This document shows positions 16,737 to 25,907 of a stretch of 64,000 bases of DNA, piece by piece; position 1 is the stretch's first letter, and the number at the start of each line of letters is the position of its first letter. The position numbers were made by a program, and so were the translations under genes. Under the pieces are notes generated by a model. The model was not told the origin of the DNA. It did no database searches and was given only the letters and a program-made list of their open reading frames with translations. Source of the stretch: Chryseobacterium formosense (GTDB lineage: Bacteria > Bacteroidota > Bacteroidia > Flavobacteriales > Weeksellaceae); contig NZ_FPAP01000007.1 of the NCBI RefSeq assembly GCF_900116415.1, positions 1 to 64,000 of the forward strand. Direction: 5' to 3'.

Positions 16737-16764
16737 TCAAATCTCAAATCTCAAATCTCAAATC
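16737..16764. repeat. Tandem heptamer repeat (TCAAATC x4)
   Basis: There are four perfect copies of TCAAATC in a row just after the 3' end of the minus-strand receptor gene. Copy number may vary between strains. Confidence 0.85.
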
Positions 16765-16768
16765 ACAG

Positions 16769-18904
16769 TTATTGTCCCTGTTGCAAAATACCACCATTGC
16801 TGTCACTTTGCGTCGTATTTTTGATCATATTCGGATCTTCTTTAGCAAGCTTATTTTTGGTTGGAATTTTGTAATTCACAGAGATTCCGAAACTTCTGCT
16901 GTCAAATTTATTGGATGTAAACACTTTTCCACCCAAAGAATTGGCTACGATGACACTTTTATTCTGATTAAAAATATCTCTTGCATAAAGTGAAAGATTA
17001 AGACGATCGCTCATAAACTTTTTAGATATGGTAATATCCAAAGCGTTGTTTAATGGTTTTTCAATTTCAAAATAATAGAAATTTCCTCCTTTTGGTATTA
17101 CGTTGTAATTTGCCTGAAGTCTGATGTCTTTTGGTAAAATAAACTGTCCCATCAAGCTGAAGATCCAGAATCCTTTAGTCTTAAGATCCGGCATTTCCTG
17201 AATCTGATAACCTGTATAAACATACAATAAATTCATTTTGTCAGGATTCACATTAAATTTCATCAGCTCGCTGAACGGTGTCGTGAAAAGCATGAACGGA
17301 ATAGGCATTCCTAAATTAAAATTATGCGTTCTGATGCTGTTGACTTGTACCTGTTCGTTTGTGATTAAATTATTTTCTCGGGTAACTTTCTGTACAATTT
17401 GGTTTTTTACCCAGCTTGTGTTATAGCCGATGTAAGCATAATCAAATGCGCTGATCTTGATCTCTGCATTGTCATAAATCGTTGGCTGAAGATTCGGGTT
17501 TCCGCTCGAATTTAAAGTTTCGGTACGAAGCACCGTGTTATTTGGGTTCAGAAGCGAAACACTTGGCAAACTGATCTTTTTGTTGTAATTAATATTTACA
17601 AAAAGCTGTTTCATCAGGTTATATTGCACACTTGCATTTGGAAAAATCTTGAATTTTTTAAACGGATTTAAATTATCCTGTTTTACATTCCCGTTATCAT
17701 CAAGCACTCGGGTAACTCCCGTGATGTCATAGCTTTCAGCTCTTGCTCCGGCAATGAAATCAAATTTTTTCAAAGTTGCCTGAAATTCAAGATATGCAGA
17801 AGCTGTCTGTCTTGTATAATCTAGATTGACAAGATTTCCGTCTTTCGTTTCAAAATTCTGCTGGTCATATAAACCTCCGAAACTCATTTTTCCTTCGTCA
17901 AGAATCTTCAAAGGCTGAGAATAATCAACCCGGAAATTATATAGATTGAATAACGAGGAGTTGTTTAGTGAAGTCTCCCCAAACTGATCAAATTCAGAAT
18001 TACTGTTTGTGTAAATTGCTTTAAAATCAAGCTTTTTATTTTTATCATTAAATTTCTTCTGATAAGTTGCAGCAACTTCCTGTCTTAAACCTTTAGAATC
18101 ACTTGTTAAATTTGATTTTGTTACCTCATTTAAAAATTGGTCAACTGTAACCGACGAGCCTCCATTATTATGATTGATGTCGTAATTCAGCAACAATCTG
18201 TCTTTTCCAAGATCAAATGTAAATGCAGAATTCAAATAATACGTTCTTCCCAAAGAATTGGATTGGTTTCTGCTTAATGCATCAAACTCAGAAAGCGATA
18301 AGCTTTCGCGGTAATACTGTCCTAAATTTACCTGCCACCCAAACCATTTATTCCTTGAATTTAGCGAAAGTGAATTATTAAATCTGCTTCTGTATTTATC
18401 GTAATCTGAAAAACGGTAACCTCCGTTATAAACGGCAGTAAGATAATTTTTCGCTGACTTGCTTGTGATGATATTCAAAATTGCTCCGCCGGAAGTCGCC
18501 GGAAATTCTGCGCCGGGTTGTGTGATAATTTCAATTCTTTCGACCGAATTTGCAGGCATTCCTTCAAGAAAAGCGTTCAGCTCATTGCTGGACATATTTA
18601 AAGGACGGCCATCCATATAAACATCAAGCGGTTTTCCCTGATACATCATTCCCACCATGTCTGAAACAACCAGACCTGGAAGTTTTTTTACCCCTTCCAT
18701 TAATGATCCGGAATTTAAGCTTGGCTGTTCAGAAAAATCAAAAATCGTACGGTCTGCTTTTTGTTCAACGGCTTTTTTAGTTTTAGTAATAACTACCCCT
18801 TCGATTTGTTTTTCTTTTTCTGTGGCTTCTTTGTTGTCTTTGTTTTCCTGTGCAAAACCAAAAACCGAACTAAAAATTGAAAGCGTAAGTAATGTTTTCT
18901 TCAT
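16769..18904 (-). CDS. TonB-dependent-receptor-like outer-membrane beta-barrel protein
   Basis: The 711-residue protein has a signal peptide (MKKTLLTLSIFSSVFGFAQ). The plug region has GVVITKTKKAVEQKADRTIF and VERIEIITQPGAEFPATSGG, and the remainder is a beta barrel with alternating aromatic strands. This fits the outer membrane beta-barrel family (OMP_b-brl_3) of Bacteroidota, receptors or relatives that lack a CarboxypepD_reg domain. The C-terminus is an odd Ser/Gly/Gln stretch (TTQSDSNGGILQQGQ) after the barrel. It is co-directional with a second receptor of similar design; the substrate is not evident. Confidence 0.85.
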   Translation of the reverse strand: MKKTLLTLSIFSSVFGFAQENKDNKEATEKEKQIEGVVITKTKKAVEQKADRTIFDFSEQPSLNSGSLMEGVKKLPGLVVSDMVGMMYQGKPLDVYMDGRPLNMSSNELNAFLEGMPANSVERIEIITQPGAEFPATSGGAILNIITSKSAKNYLTAVYNGGYRFSDYDKYRSRFNNSLSLNSRNKWFGWQVNLGQYYRESLSLSEFDALSRNQSNSLGRTYYLNSAFTFDLGKDRLLLNYDINHNNGGSSVTVDQFLNEVTKSNLTSDSKGLRQEVAATYQKKFNDKNKKLDFKAIYTNSNSEFDQFGETSLNNSSLFNLYNFRVDYSQPLKILDEGKMSFGGLYDQQNFETKDGNLVNLDYTRQTASAYLEFQATLKKFDFIAGARAESYDITGVTRVLDDNGNVKQDNLNPFKKFKIFPNASVQYNLMKQLFVNINYNKKISLPSVSLLNPNNTVLRTETLNSSGNPNLQPTIYDNAEIKISAFDYAYIGYNTSWVKNQIVQKVTRENNLITNEQVQVNSIRTHNFNLGMPIPFMLFTTPFSELMKFNVNPDKMNLLYVYTGYQIQEMPDLKTKGFWIFSLMGQFILPKDIRLQANYNVIPKGGNFYYFEIEKPLNNALDITISKKFMSDRLNLSLYARDIFNQNKSVIVANSLGGKVFTSNKFDSRSFGISVNYKIPTKNKLAKEDPNMIKNTTQSDSNGGILQQGQ

Positions 18905-18962
18905 GATGTGAGTTAAAAATCTATTCAGTTAGACGCCGAAAAATCAGTTTTGTTACAAAATC

Positions 18963-21089
18963 TTATTGTGCTCTGTCTTTTTCATCAAATTTGATATTTT
19001 TTGTATTGACTTTCTTTTTGTTGTTTCCAAATGTATAATTTACGCTCAAACGAAAACTTCTTCCGTCCCAATAATTATTGAAATGCTGACTGTTGTCACT
19101 GAAATACATATTTCCACGGTATTTTTGGGCGAAGATATTGGTTACAGTTGCATTGATCTGAAGCTGTTTTTCCATCAGAGAAATTTTTATCCCCGAATTT
19201 AAATTAGAAAAATTCTGAAAGGAAGAATTTACATTTTTATAAGGCAAATCCTGGCTGTAATTAGCGAAGAAGAATAATGTTTTGCTTTTGTTTAAAGTGA
19301 ATGTGTTATTAAATGAATAGCTTAAAGAATGCCCTTTCCAAGTTTCAGCTTCAATATTGTAAACTTTTGAATCGGTTAGTGAACCGTTTACCGAAAGACT
19401 TGCTTCCCAGAATTTGAAAAATTTACCGGTGTAGGAAACATTAAATCCATAAAAATCATTATTATAATAATTAAGATAAGTTCCTATTTGTGAAAGCCCG
19501 TTAATCATAGATATTTGTCCGAAACCATTTTTTAGTTTTAAATAATAAATACTTGCGGAAAATTTGCTGTTGTAAGTATATCCGAGCTCTAAATTATTGA
19601 TATAAGACGGCGTTAGCAGAGGATTTCCGGATGAGTAAGAGTACGGATTTGAATACCATCGGAAAGGATTCAGGTTGCTCATGCTTGGGCGGTTGATTCT
19701 TCTGGAGTAAGATAGATTGAAAATATTTTTATCTTGTTTGTAAGAAACGAAAGCCGACGGAAACCATTGTCCGTAATTGTAAGAATTACCTGTGTTTGTT
19801 GATGGTGTGAAGCTTTGTGCATGCGTATTTTCGTAACGAAGTCCTGCTTTTGTTTCCCAGTGTTCACCGAAACTTTTTGTATAACTCACATAAGCAGCAT
19901 AGTTTTCTTCCTGATAATTAAACAAATTGGCTCTCTGCAAATCCGGAATATATTGGTTATTAATGATGTTAAAATATTGAAGATCGGTAGAGTTTTTAAA
20001 CTGATTGAATTTTAAACCGGTCTCGATAGTTCCGAATGAAAAAGGTAATTTCAGGTCGCCCTGTAAAGAGAAAACCTGTGGTGAAATAATGGAAGTTGTT
20101 TTTACATCCTGAACGGAATTATCATTCACTTTCAAAGTTGAGAAATTTACATCTGTATCCGAATTATTTTTGAAAAAATTCCCTGCGAAGCTCAGTTTTT
20201 TTCCTAATGTATCTAACTTTAAATCATAATAGGCGCTCAAAGTGTGGGCTGGAAGTTTTTCGCGATGGAAGGTGTGGGTCAAAAGATTTTCGACTGTTGA
20301 ATCTGGATTTATATTTTTTGTTTCATTGACGATGTTCATCGCCGATTTTTGATGAGCATAAATGTATTCCACCCCGATTTCAGAATTTTTATTGAGCTTG
20401 TACGAAAGATTTAGGTTTGGTGTCAATTCATTCCACATATCTTTTCTCACCGATCGGCTGTAGTTTTGCGTGGCTCCTAAAATGGTATAGTTTTCTTCTG
20501 AGCGTTTGGCACTGTCGTAATAATTGAACTTTACACTACCACTAAATCTTTCAGTTTGATAATTAAGTGTTCCGCTGTTGCTAAAACCTGAATAGGTTCT
20601 TTGAATTAAAGTAGAATTGATATTCCCGCTGAAACCAAGATTAGGATTTTTTTTCAAAACAATATTTATCAGTCCGCTGTTTCCCTGGGCTTCGTATTTT
20701 GCTGGAGGAGTTGTAATGACCTCTATTTTAGCGATATTTTCAGAACGAATTGTTTTCAGATAATTGAGAAGCGCTGTTCCTGAAAGATTCAGCATTCTTC
20801 CGTTGATCATCACATTTACACTGCTTTTTCCGGTAATAGAGATATTTCCAAGATTGTCATCTACTTTAAGCATTGGTACATTGGCTAAAGTTTCTGCCCC
20901 ATCCATTCCTTGTGATGCGATTGATGCTTCAACATTGAAGATCAGTCGGTCAGCTTTTCTTTCTAGAAGTGCTTTCTTCTTTCCGTTAATGGTTACCGTT
21001 TCTATGTTTTTTATTTGTAAAGAGTCTTTTTTTTGGGCATATGAAAAAATAGATAATAGTGAAGCAGCAATAAGGAATATCTTTTTCAT
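18963..21089 (-). CDS. TonB-dependent-receptor-like outer-membrane beta-barrel protein
   Basis: The protein has 708 residues from the ATG at 21089. A TTG 24 bases upstream is also in frame, but the ATG gives a normal signal peptide (MKKIFLIAASLLSIFSYAQ). The plug has IETVTINGKKKALLERKADR, SVNVMINGRMLNLSGTALLN and KIEVITTPPAKYEAQGNSG, followed by a beta barrel ending RLSVNYTFGNNKK and a short charged tail. It is of the same family as its downstream neighbour and probably an old duplicate. It is transcribed divergently from a two-component system that could control it. Confidence 0.85.
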   Translation of the reverse strand: MKKIFLIAASLLSIFSYAQKKDSLQIKNIETVTINGKKKALLERKADRLIFNVEASIASQGMDGAETLANVPMLKVDDNLGNISITGKSSVNVMINGRMLNLSGTALLNYLKTIRSENIAKIEVITTPPAKYEAQGNSGLINIVLKKNPNLGFSGNINSTLIQRTYSGFSNSGTLNYQTERFSGSVKFNYYDSAKRSEENYTILGATQNYSRSVRKDMWNELTPNLNLSYKLNKNSEIGVEYIYAHQKSAMNIVNETKNINPDSTVENLLTHTFHREKLPAHTLSAYYDLKLDTLGKKLSFAGNFFKNNSDTDVNFSTLKVNDNSVQDVKTTSIISPQVFSLQGDLKLPFSFGTIETGLKFNQFKNSTDLQYFNIINNQYIPDLQRANLFNYQEENYAAYVSYTKSFGEHWETKAGLRYENTHAQSFTPSTNTGNSYNYGQWFPSAFVSYKQDKNIFNLSYSRRINRPSMSNLNPFRWYSNPYSYSSGNPLLTPSYINNLELGYTYNSKFSASIYYLKLKNGFGQISMINGLSQIGTYLNYYNNDFYGFNVSYTGKFFKFWEASLSVNGSLTDSKVYNIEAETWKGHSLSYSFNNTFTLNKSKTLFFFANYSQDLPYKNVNSSFQNFSNLNSGIKISLMEKQLQINATVTNIFAQKYRGNMYFSDNSQHFNNYWDGRSFRLSVNYTFGNNKKKVNTKNIKFDEKDRAQ

Positions 21090-21253
21090 GAGGTTGATTA
21101 TTTTTTTTGACAAATTTATATCTCACACTTATCAGACAAAATATCGTTTCGACCAATAAGGAGATATGTCGGTTTAAAATATTTTCGTCGGGAAAAAACG
21201 GGGGTTCATAGATTTGGAAGTTTTAGATTGGCTTTTGTATCTATTTTTGGTCA

Positions 21254-21601
21254 ATGAAAAATATAATTCTTCTTATAAGTATGATTTTACTGCAGCTCTT
21301 TGCAGGCAATCACAAAGTAGATGTTTGGAAAACAATTACAATAGCTCCAAACGAAAGCATTGATATTGATAAAGTAAAAGCACCGGTAACTTTAGAAATA
21401 AAGAATCTTTCAGATGAAAAGATAAATTTGGTTTCTGATATTAAAATACCTGCTGAAATTTCAGGTAAGTCTGAACTTAGCTACAGATTGCCTAAAAAAA
21501 GCAGTTTAAAGCTGGAGAATAAAAACGCAACTTCGGTTTCAATATATTTGCATTATTACTCTTCTAAAAGTATTTTTATTAACAACAAAGAATTAAGATG
21601 A
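21254..21601 (+). CDS. Small secreted protein of unknown function
   Basis: The 115-residue protein has an N-terminal signal (MKNIILLISMILLQLFAGNHK) and a beta-rich Lys/Ser-rich remainder; no family recognised. It overlaps the histidine kinase gene by 4 bases (ATGA), so it is the first gene of a three-gene unit with a sensor and regulator and may be part of the signal input. A TATTTTTG element at 21242-21249 lies almost on the start codon, suggesting a very short leader. Confidence 0.7.
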   Translation: MKNIILLISMILLQLFAGNHKVDVWKTITIAPNESIDIDKVKAPVTLEIKNLSDEKINLVSDIKIPAEISGKSELSYRLPKKSSLKLENKNATSVSIYLHYYSSKSIFINNKELR

Positions 21602-22614
21602 GAGCAAAGCAAATTTTATTTTTACACATTTTTTATTGGATTCTTAATTTAAGTTTTTCCATCGTCACCCCGGTTATAGCCGGTAAAACAGAGTTCTTCG
21701 TTTTGAATGTTACTTTCTTTGCGGTTAGTTTTATTGCTTTTTATATCAATTATTTTTACATCGTTCCGTTTTTTTTCAATATTAAAAAACTCTATTTCAC
21801 TATTTTCGGTTTTTTTGTAAGTGTAGGTTGTTTCGTATTCTTCCGTTATATGGTAGAAGAATTGATCTTGCCTCTTTTCATAGGACATGGCAATTATGCT
21901 GAAGGTACTTCGCTTTTGTATTACTATTATGATAATGTCTTTTATAGTTCTACCACGCTGTTCATCAGTACTGTGCTGTCTTTGTTCAATATATTTTTTA
22001 AAAGAGAAGAAGAAAGGCAGAAATTGATCGAAGAAAAAAAATATGCCGAACTCAAAGCTCTGAAAACTCAGATTAACCCTCATTTTATCTTTAATTCGCT
22101 TAATAATATATATTCTTTGGTATTCCAGAATTCTGAAAAAGCTTTGCCTGCTATTGAAGAACTCAGTAAGTTATTGCGGTATTCAACCAAAGATTTAGAG
22201 CAGGATTTTATTCCTTTGGAACGAGAAATCGGTTATGTGGAAAGTCTGATTGAGCTGGAAAAATTAAGAATCAAAAATCCTGAGAAAATTATAATTTCAA
22301 ATCAAATTAAAAATCCTGCTTTGAAAATTTCACCGATGTTAATTGTTCCTTTTGTTGAAAATGCTTTTAAGCACGGTGATTTCAGAGATAAAGGTTTTGA
22401 AATGAATATTTCTGATGAAAATACAATTCTGCATTTTTATCTTTTAAATTATAAAAAAGAAAAGATGAAAGATTCAGTCTCAGGAATCGGAATTGATAAT
22501 GTCAGAAAACGTCTTGAGATTTTGTATCCAAAAAAACATGAACTCAAGATTACGGAAACCGAAGCAGATTTTACCATAGATTTAAAGATCGATTTGAAGA
22601 ATGAAGAAAAATAA
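21598..22614 (+). CDS. LytS/YehU-type sensor histidine kinase
   Basis: The 338-residue protein has four N-terminal membrane helices and no obvious periplasmic domain. The phospho-acceptor region is LKTQINPHFIFNSLNNIYSL, the signature of the His_kinase family, followed by an ATPase domain with PFVENAFKHGD (N box) and GIGIDNVRKRL (G box). It would phosphorylate the LytTR regulator encoded next, whose start lies 14 bases inside this gene. Confidence 0.92.
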   Translation: MRAKQILFLHIFYWILNLSFSIVTPVIAGKTEFFVLNVTFFAVSFIAFYINYFYIVPFFFNIKKLYFTIFGFFVSVGCFVFFRYMVEELILPLFIGHGNYAEGTSLLYYYYDNVFYSSTTLFISTVLSLFNIFFKREEERQKLIEEKKYAELKALKTQINPHFIFNSLNNIYSLVFQNSEKALPAIEELSKLLRYSTKDLEQDFIPLEREIGYVESLIELEKLRIKNPEKIIISNQIKNPALKISPMLIVPFVENAFKHGDFRDKGFEMNISDENTILHFYLLNYKKEKMKDSVSGIGIDNVRKRLEILYPKKHELKITETEADFTIDLKIDLKNEEK

Positions 22615-23284
22615 ATGTATTATCGTTGATGATGAGCCGCTCGCTGTTTCTCTGATTGGAAGTTATGTCGAAAAAACTCCCTTTTTAGAACTTGTTTTTT
22701 CTACCGAAAACCCTATTGAGGCTTTGGAATTTATCAAGAAAAATGAAGCAGAACTTGTTTTTCTTGATATTCAGATGCCTGAAATAACAGGAATCAACTT
22801 CATGAAAATTGTTGGTGATAAAATGAAGTATATTCTCACAACAGCTTATTCTGAATACGCTTTGGAAGGTTATGAGCATAATGTAGTGGATTATCTTTTA
22901 AAACCGATTTCTTTTGACCGTTTTAATAAAAGTATCCTTAAAGCTAAGGAACGTTTTCCTTTGGATGATGCTAAAGAATCAGGGCATTTTTTTGTAAAAT
23001 CTTCCGGACAGCAACATCGTATTAACTTTAATGAAATCCTTTACGTAGAAAGCATTAAAGATTATGTCAACATCAAAACTGAAGCTCAGGAATACATTGT
23101 TTTAGACACTTTAAAATCCTTGGAAAACCAGCTTCCTGAAAATTTCAGAAGAGTGCACAAATCTTTTATACTAAATACAGAAAAGGTGAAAAGTATTGGT
23201 TTAAAAAAAGTGATTCTTACTTCTGAACAGGAAATTCCGATTGGAGAAAGCTATAAAATGAATCTTCTGGATAAGATAAAATAA
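22601..23284 (+). CDS. LytTR family response regulator
   Basis: The 227-residue protein has a receiver domain with VDDEPLAVSLI, the phospho-acceptor Asp in LVFLDIQMPEITG and the Lys of YLLKPISFDRF. The C-terminal LytTR DNA-binding domain includes ILYVESIKDYVNIKT, FRRVHKSFILN and GESYKMNLLDK. It forms a pair with the preceding kinase. Likely targets include the divergent receptor genes, by analogy with other kinase/LytTR units next to outer-membrane proteins. Confidence 0.92.
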   Translation: MKKNKCIIVDDEPLAVSLIGSYVEKTPFLELVFSTENPIEALEFIKKNEAELVFLDIQMPEITGINFMKIVGDKMKYILTTAYSEYALEGYEHNVVDYLLKPISFDRFNKSILKAKERFPLDDAKESGHFFVKSSGQQHRINFNEILYVESIKDYVNIKTEAQEYIVLDTLKSLENQLPENFRRVHKSFILNTEKVKSIGLKKVILTSEQEIPIGESYKMNLLDKIK

Positions 23285-23312
23285 AAAAGCAACTTCAAAC
23301 TGAAGTTGCTTT
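23284..23312. terminator. Terminator between regulator and aconitase (convergent)
   Basis: The 12-base stem AAAGCAACTTCA / TGAAGTTGCTTT has a 3-base loop. The A-run on the plus side gives a T-run for the minus-strand aconitase gene. Confidence 0.75.
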
Positions 23313-23335
23313 GGCAATATTATAAAAATTAAATT

Positions 23336-25603
23336 CTAATTTTCCTGTTGTTTGATTAAATTCAAAGCAGAACCTGCTTTAAACCAATCAATTTGCTGAT
23401 CGTTATACGTATGATTTGCCATGACAATATCTTTAGTTCCGTCTGTATGAACAAACTCTAAAGTCAGTTGTTTTCCCGGAGCAAATTGTTCCAAATCCAA
23501 AAAGTTTACCACATCGTCTTCCTGAATCTTGTCGTAATCTGCTTCATTGGCAAATGTAATTCCCAACATTCCCTGTTTTTTCAGGTTGGTTTCGTGAATT
23601 CTCGCAAAAGATTTCACCAAAACAGCTTTCACACCTAAATGTCTCGGCTCCATGGCAGCGTGTTCTCTTGAAGAACCCTCACCATAATTTTGGTCTCCCA
23701 CGACAATTGAAGGAATTCCTGCTGCTTTATATTGTCTTTGTACAGCTGGAACTTCGCCGTATTCTCCGGTCAGTTCATTTTTAACCTTATTGGTTTCCAT
23801 GTTGTAAGCATTTACTGCTCCAATCAGCATATTATTTGAAATATTATCGAGGTGTCCTCTGTATTTCAACCAAGGTCCTGCCATAGAAATGTGGTCGGTT
23901 GTACATTTTCCGAAAGCTTTGATTAAAACTCTTGCTCCTGTAATATTTTTTCCGTCCCAAGCCGGGAATTCCTCCAATAACTGAAGCCTGTCAGAAGTCG
24001 GACTTACTTTCACCTCAACAGTAGAACCATCTTCAGATGGAGCCTGATAACCATTATCATCTACAGCAAAACCTTTTGCAGGTAACTCAAATCCTTTAGG
24101 CTCATCTAATCTGATTTGCTCACCGGATTCGTTGGTTAAAGTATCTGTAATTGGATTGAAATCTAATCTTCCTGAGATAGCAACTGCAGCCACCATTTCT
24201 GGCGAAGCTACGAAAGCGTGAGTATTTGGGTTTCCGTCTGCTCTTTTTGCAAAGTTTCTGTTGAAAGAATGAATAATAGAGTTTTTCTCTCCTTTTTCAG
24301 CACCTTCTCTGTCCCATTGTCCGATACAAGGTCCGCAAGCATTGGTGAATATTCTTGCGTTCTCAAATTTTCTGAATGAATCTAAAAATCCGTCTCTTTC
24401 TGCGGTAAACTTTACCTGCTCAGAACCTGGATTGATACCTAAAATTGCTTTAGGTTTTACTCCTTTAGCAACAGCATCTTCCACTATAGAAGCAGCTCTT
24501 GATAAATCTTCATAAGATGAGTTGGTACACGAACCGATTAAGGCCCATTCCACTTCAAGAGGCCATCCGTTGGCTTCAGCTTTTGCTCTGAATTCAGAAA
24601 CCGGTGTTGCCAAATCCGGAGTGAAAGGTCCGTTTAAGTGAGGTGTTAATTCAGAAAGGTTAATTTCAATTAATTGATCGAAATATTGCTCTGGGTTTGC
24701 ATACACTTCAGCATCACCTGTTAAATGTTCAGCAATTTTGTCAGCAGCATCTACAACATCCTGTCTTCCTGTAGCAGCCAAATATCTTCTCATGGAATCA
24801 TCATACCCGAAAGTAGAAGTCGTCGCTCCGATTTCTGCACCCATGTTACAGATGGTTCCTTTTCCTGTAGCGGAAAGAGACTCTGCACCTTCACCGAAAT
24901 ATTCTACGATGCATCCGGTTCCACCTTTTACCGTAAGAATTCCTGCTACTTTTAAGATAACATCTTTTGCGGAAGTCCAGCCGGACATTTTACCGGTTAA
25001 TTTTACCCCGATTAATTTTGGCATTTTCAATTCCCAAGCCATTCCTGCCATAACGTCTACTGCATCTGCACCACCAACTCCGATGGCAACCATACCTAAA
25101 CCTCCTGCGTTTACCGTGTGAGAGTCGGTTCCGATCATCATTCCTCCCGGAAATGCATAATTTTCAAGAACAACCTGGTGGATAATTCCAGCTCCAGGTT
25201 TCCAGAAACCGATTCCGTATTTGTCGCAAACCGAGCTTAAGAAATTGAAAACTTCTGAATTTTTATTGATACCTTCCTGTAAATCTGCTTCTGCACCGAC
25301 TCTTGCCTGAATAAGGTGATCGGCGTGGGCGGTTGAAGGAACGGCTACTTTGGCTTTTCCGGCCTGCATAAATTGTAAAAGTGCCATCTGTGCAGTGGCA
25401 TCCTGCATGGCAACTCTATCCGGAGCAAAATCTACATAAGAATTTCCTCTTTCATGTTCTTTTGTTGCGTTGCCTTCCCAAAGATGGGTGTAAAGGATTT
25501 TTTCTGAAAGTGTTAATGGCTTACCTGTGATTTGTCTTGCTGCTGCAATTCTTTCAGGATAACGCTCGTACACTTTTTTGATCATGTCAATGTCGAATGT
25601 CAT
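23336..25603 (-). CDS. Aconitate hydratase, mitochondrial/AcnA-like type
   Basis: The 755-residue protein matches the mitochondrial-type aconitase length. The iron-sulfur ligands are seen in LIGSCTNSSYEDL and FTNACGPCIGQWDR, with substrate motifs GTDSHTVNAGGLG and GEGSSREHAAMEPRHLG. The C-terminal swivel domain follows the catalytic domains, the order of this type. It interconverts citrate and isocitrate in the TCA cycle. A second, AcnB-type aconitase is encoded just upstream on the same strand, with 304 bases between. Confidence 0.95.
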   Translation of the reverse strand: MTFDIDMIKKVYERYPERIAAARQITGKPLTLSEKILYTHLWEGNATKEHERGNSYVDFAPDRVAMQDATAQMALLQFMQAGKAKVAVPSTAHADHLIQARVGAEADLQEGINKNSEVFNFLSSVCDKYGIGFWKPGAGIIHQVVLENYAFPGGMMIGTDSHTVNAGGLGMVAIGVGGADAVDVMAGMAWELKMPKLIGVKLTGKMSGWTSAKDVILKVAGILTVKGGTGCIVEYFGEGAESLSATGKGTICNMGAEIGATTSTFGYDDSMRRYLAATGRQDVVDAADKIAEHLTGDAEVYANPEQYFDQLIEINLSELTPHLNGPFTPDLATPVSEFRAKAEANGWPLEVEWALIGSCTNSSYEDLSRAASIVEDAVAKGVKPKAILGINPGSEQVKFTAERDGFLDSFRKFENARIFTNACGPCIGQWDREGAEKGEKNSIIHSFNRNFAKRADGNPNTHAFVASPEMVAAVAISGRLDFNPITDTLTNESGEQIRLDEPKGFELPAKGFAVDDNGYQAPSEDGSTVEVKVSPTSDRLQLLEEFPAWDGKNITGARVLIKAFGKCTTDHISMAGPWLKYRGHLDNISNNMLIGAVNAYNMETNKVKNELTGEYGEVPAVQRQYKAAGIPSIVVGDQNYGEGSSREHAAMEPRHLGVKAVLVKSFARIHETNLKKQGMLGITFANEADYDKIQEDDVVNFLDLEQFAPGKQLTLEFVHTDGTKDIVMANHTYNDQQIDWFKAGSALNLIKQQEN

Positions 25604-25832
25604 ATCTATTTTAATTTTTCTTTTTCAATAAATTTTCCCGGTATTTTTAATTAAAACTTAAACCGAAAGTTCTTTGTAGTAATTCATCAAAATCTGTTCC
25701 TACCAGTTATGGTAAACATAAATAAGATGTATGATGAATATTTTTTTCAACTATCAAGTTAAGGAAAAATAAAATTGCTGTTATTGACATAGGTTAAAAT
25801 AATCTTAATCATCCTAAAATGGAAAGATTCTA

Positions 25833-25870
25833 AACAAAAAATGGAAGACTTCAAAAGAAATCTTCCATTT
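25833..25870 (-). terminator. Terminator of the acnB gene
   Basis: The stem AAATGGAAGA / TCTTCCATTT has a 12-base loop. On the minus strand it is followed by a T-run. The rest of the 304-base gap (25604-25907) shows no gene and no clear promoter. Confidence 0.7.
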
Positions 25871-25907
25871 ATATTTAAAAGGTCTTTCGACTTTAATTTA
25901 AAATCTA

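Noticed and set aside
16737..16764. Possible CRISPR array
   Set aside because: The repeat is 7 bases with no spacers, so it is a simple tandem repeat.
25604..25907. Riboswitch or small RNA in the gap between the aconitase genes
   Set aside because: Apart from the acnB terminator I find no conserved fold or small frame.
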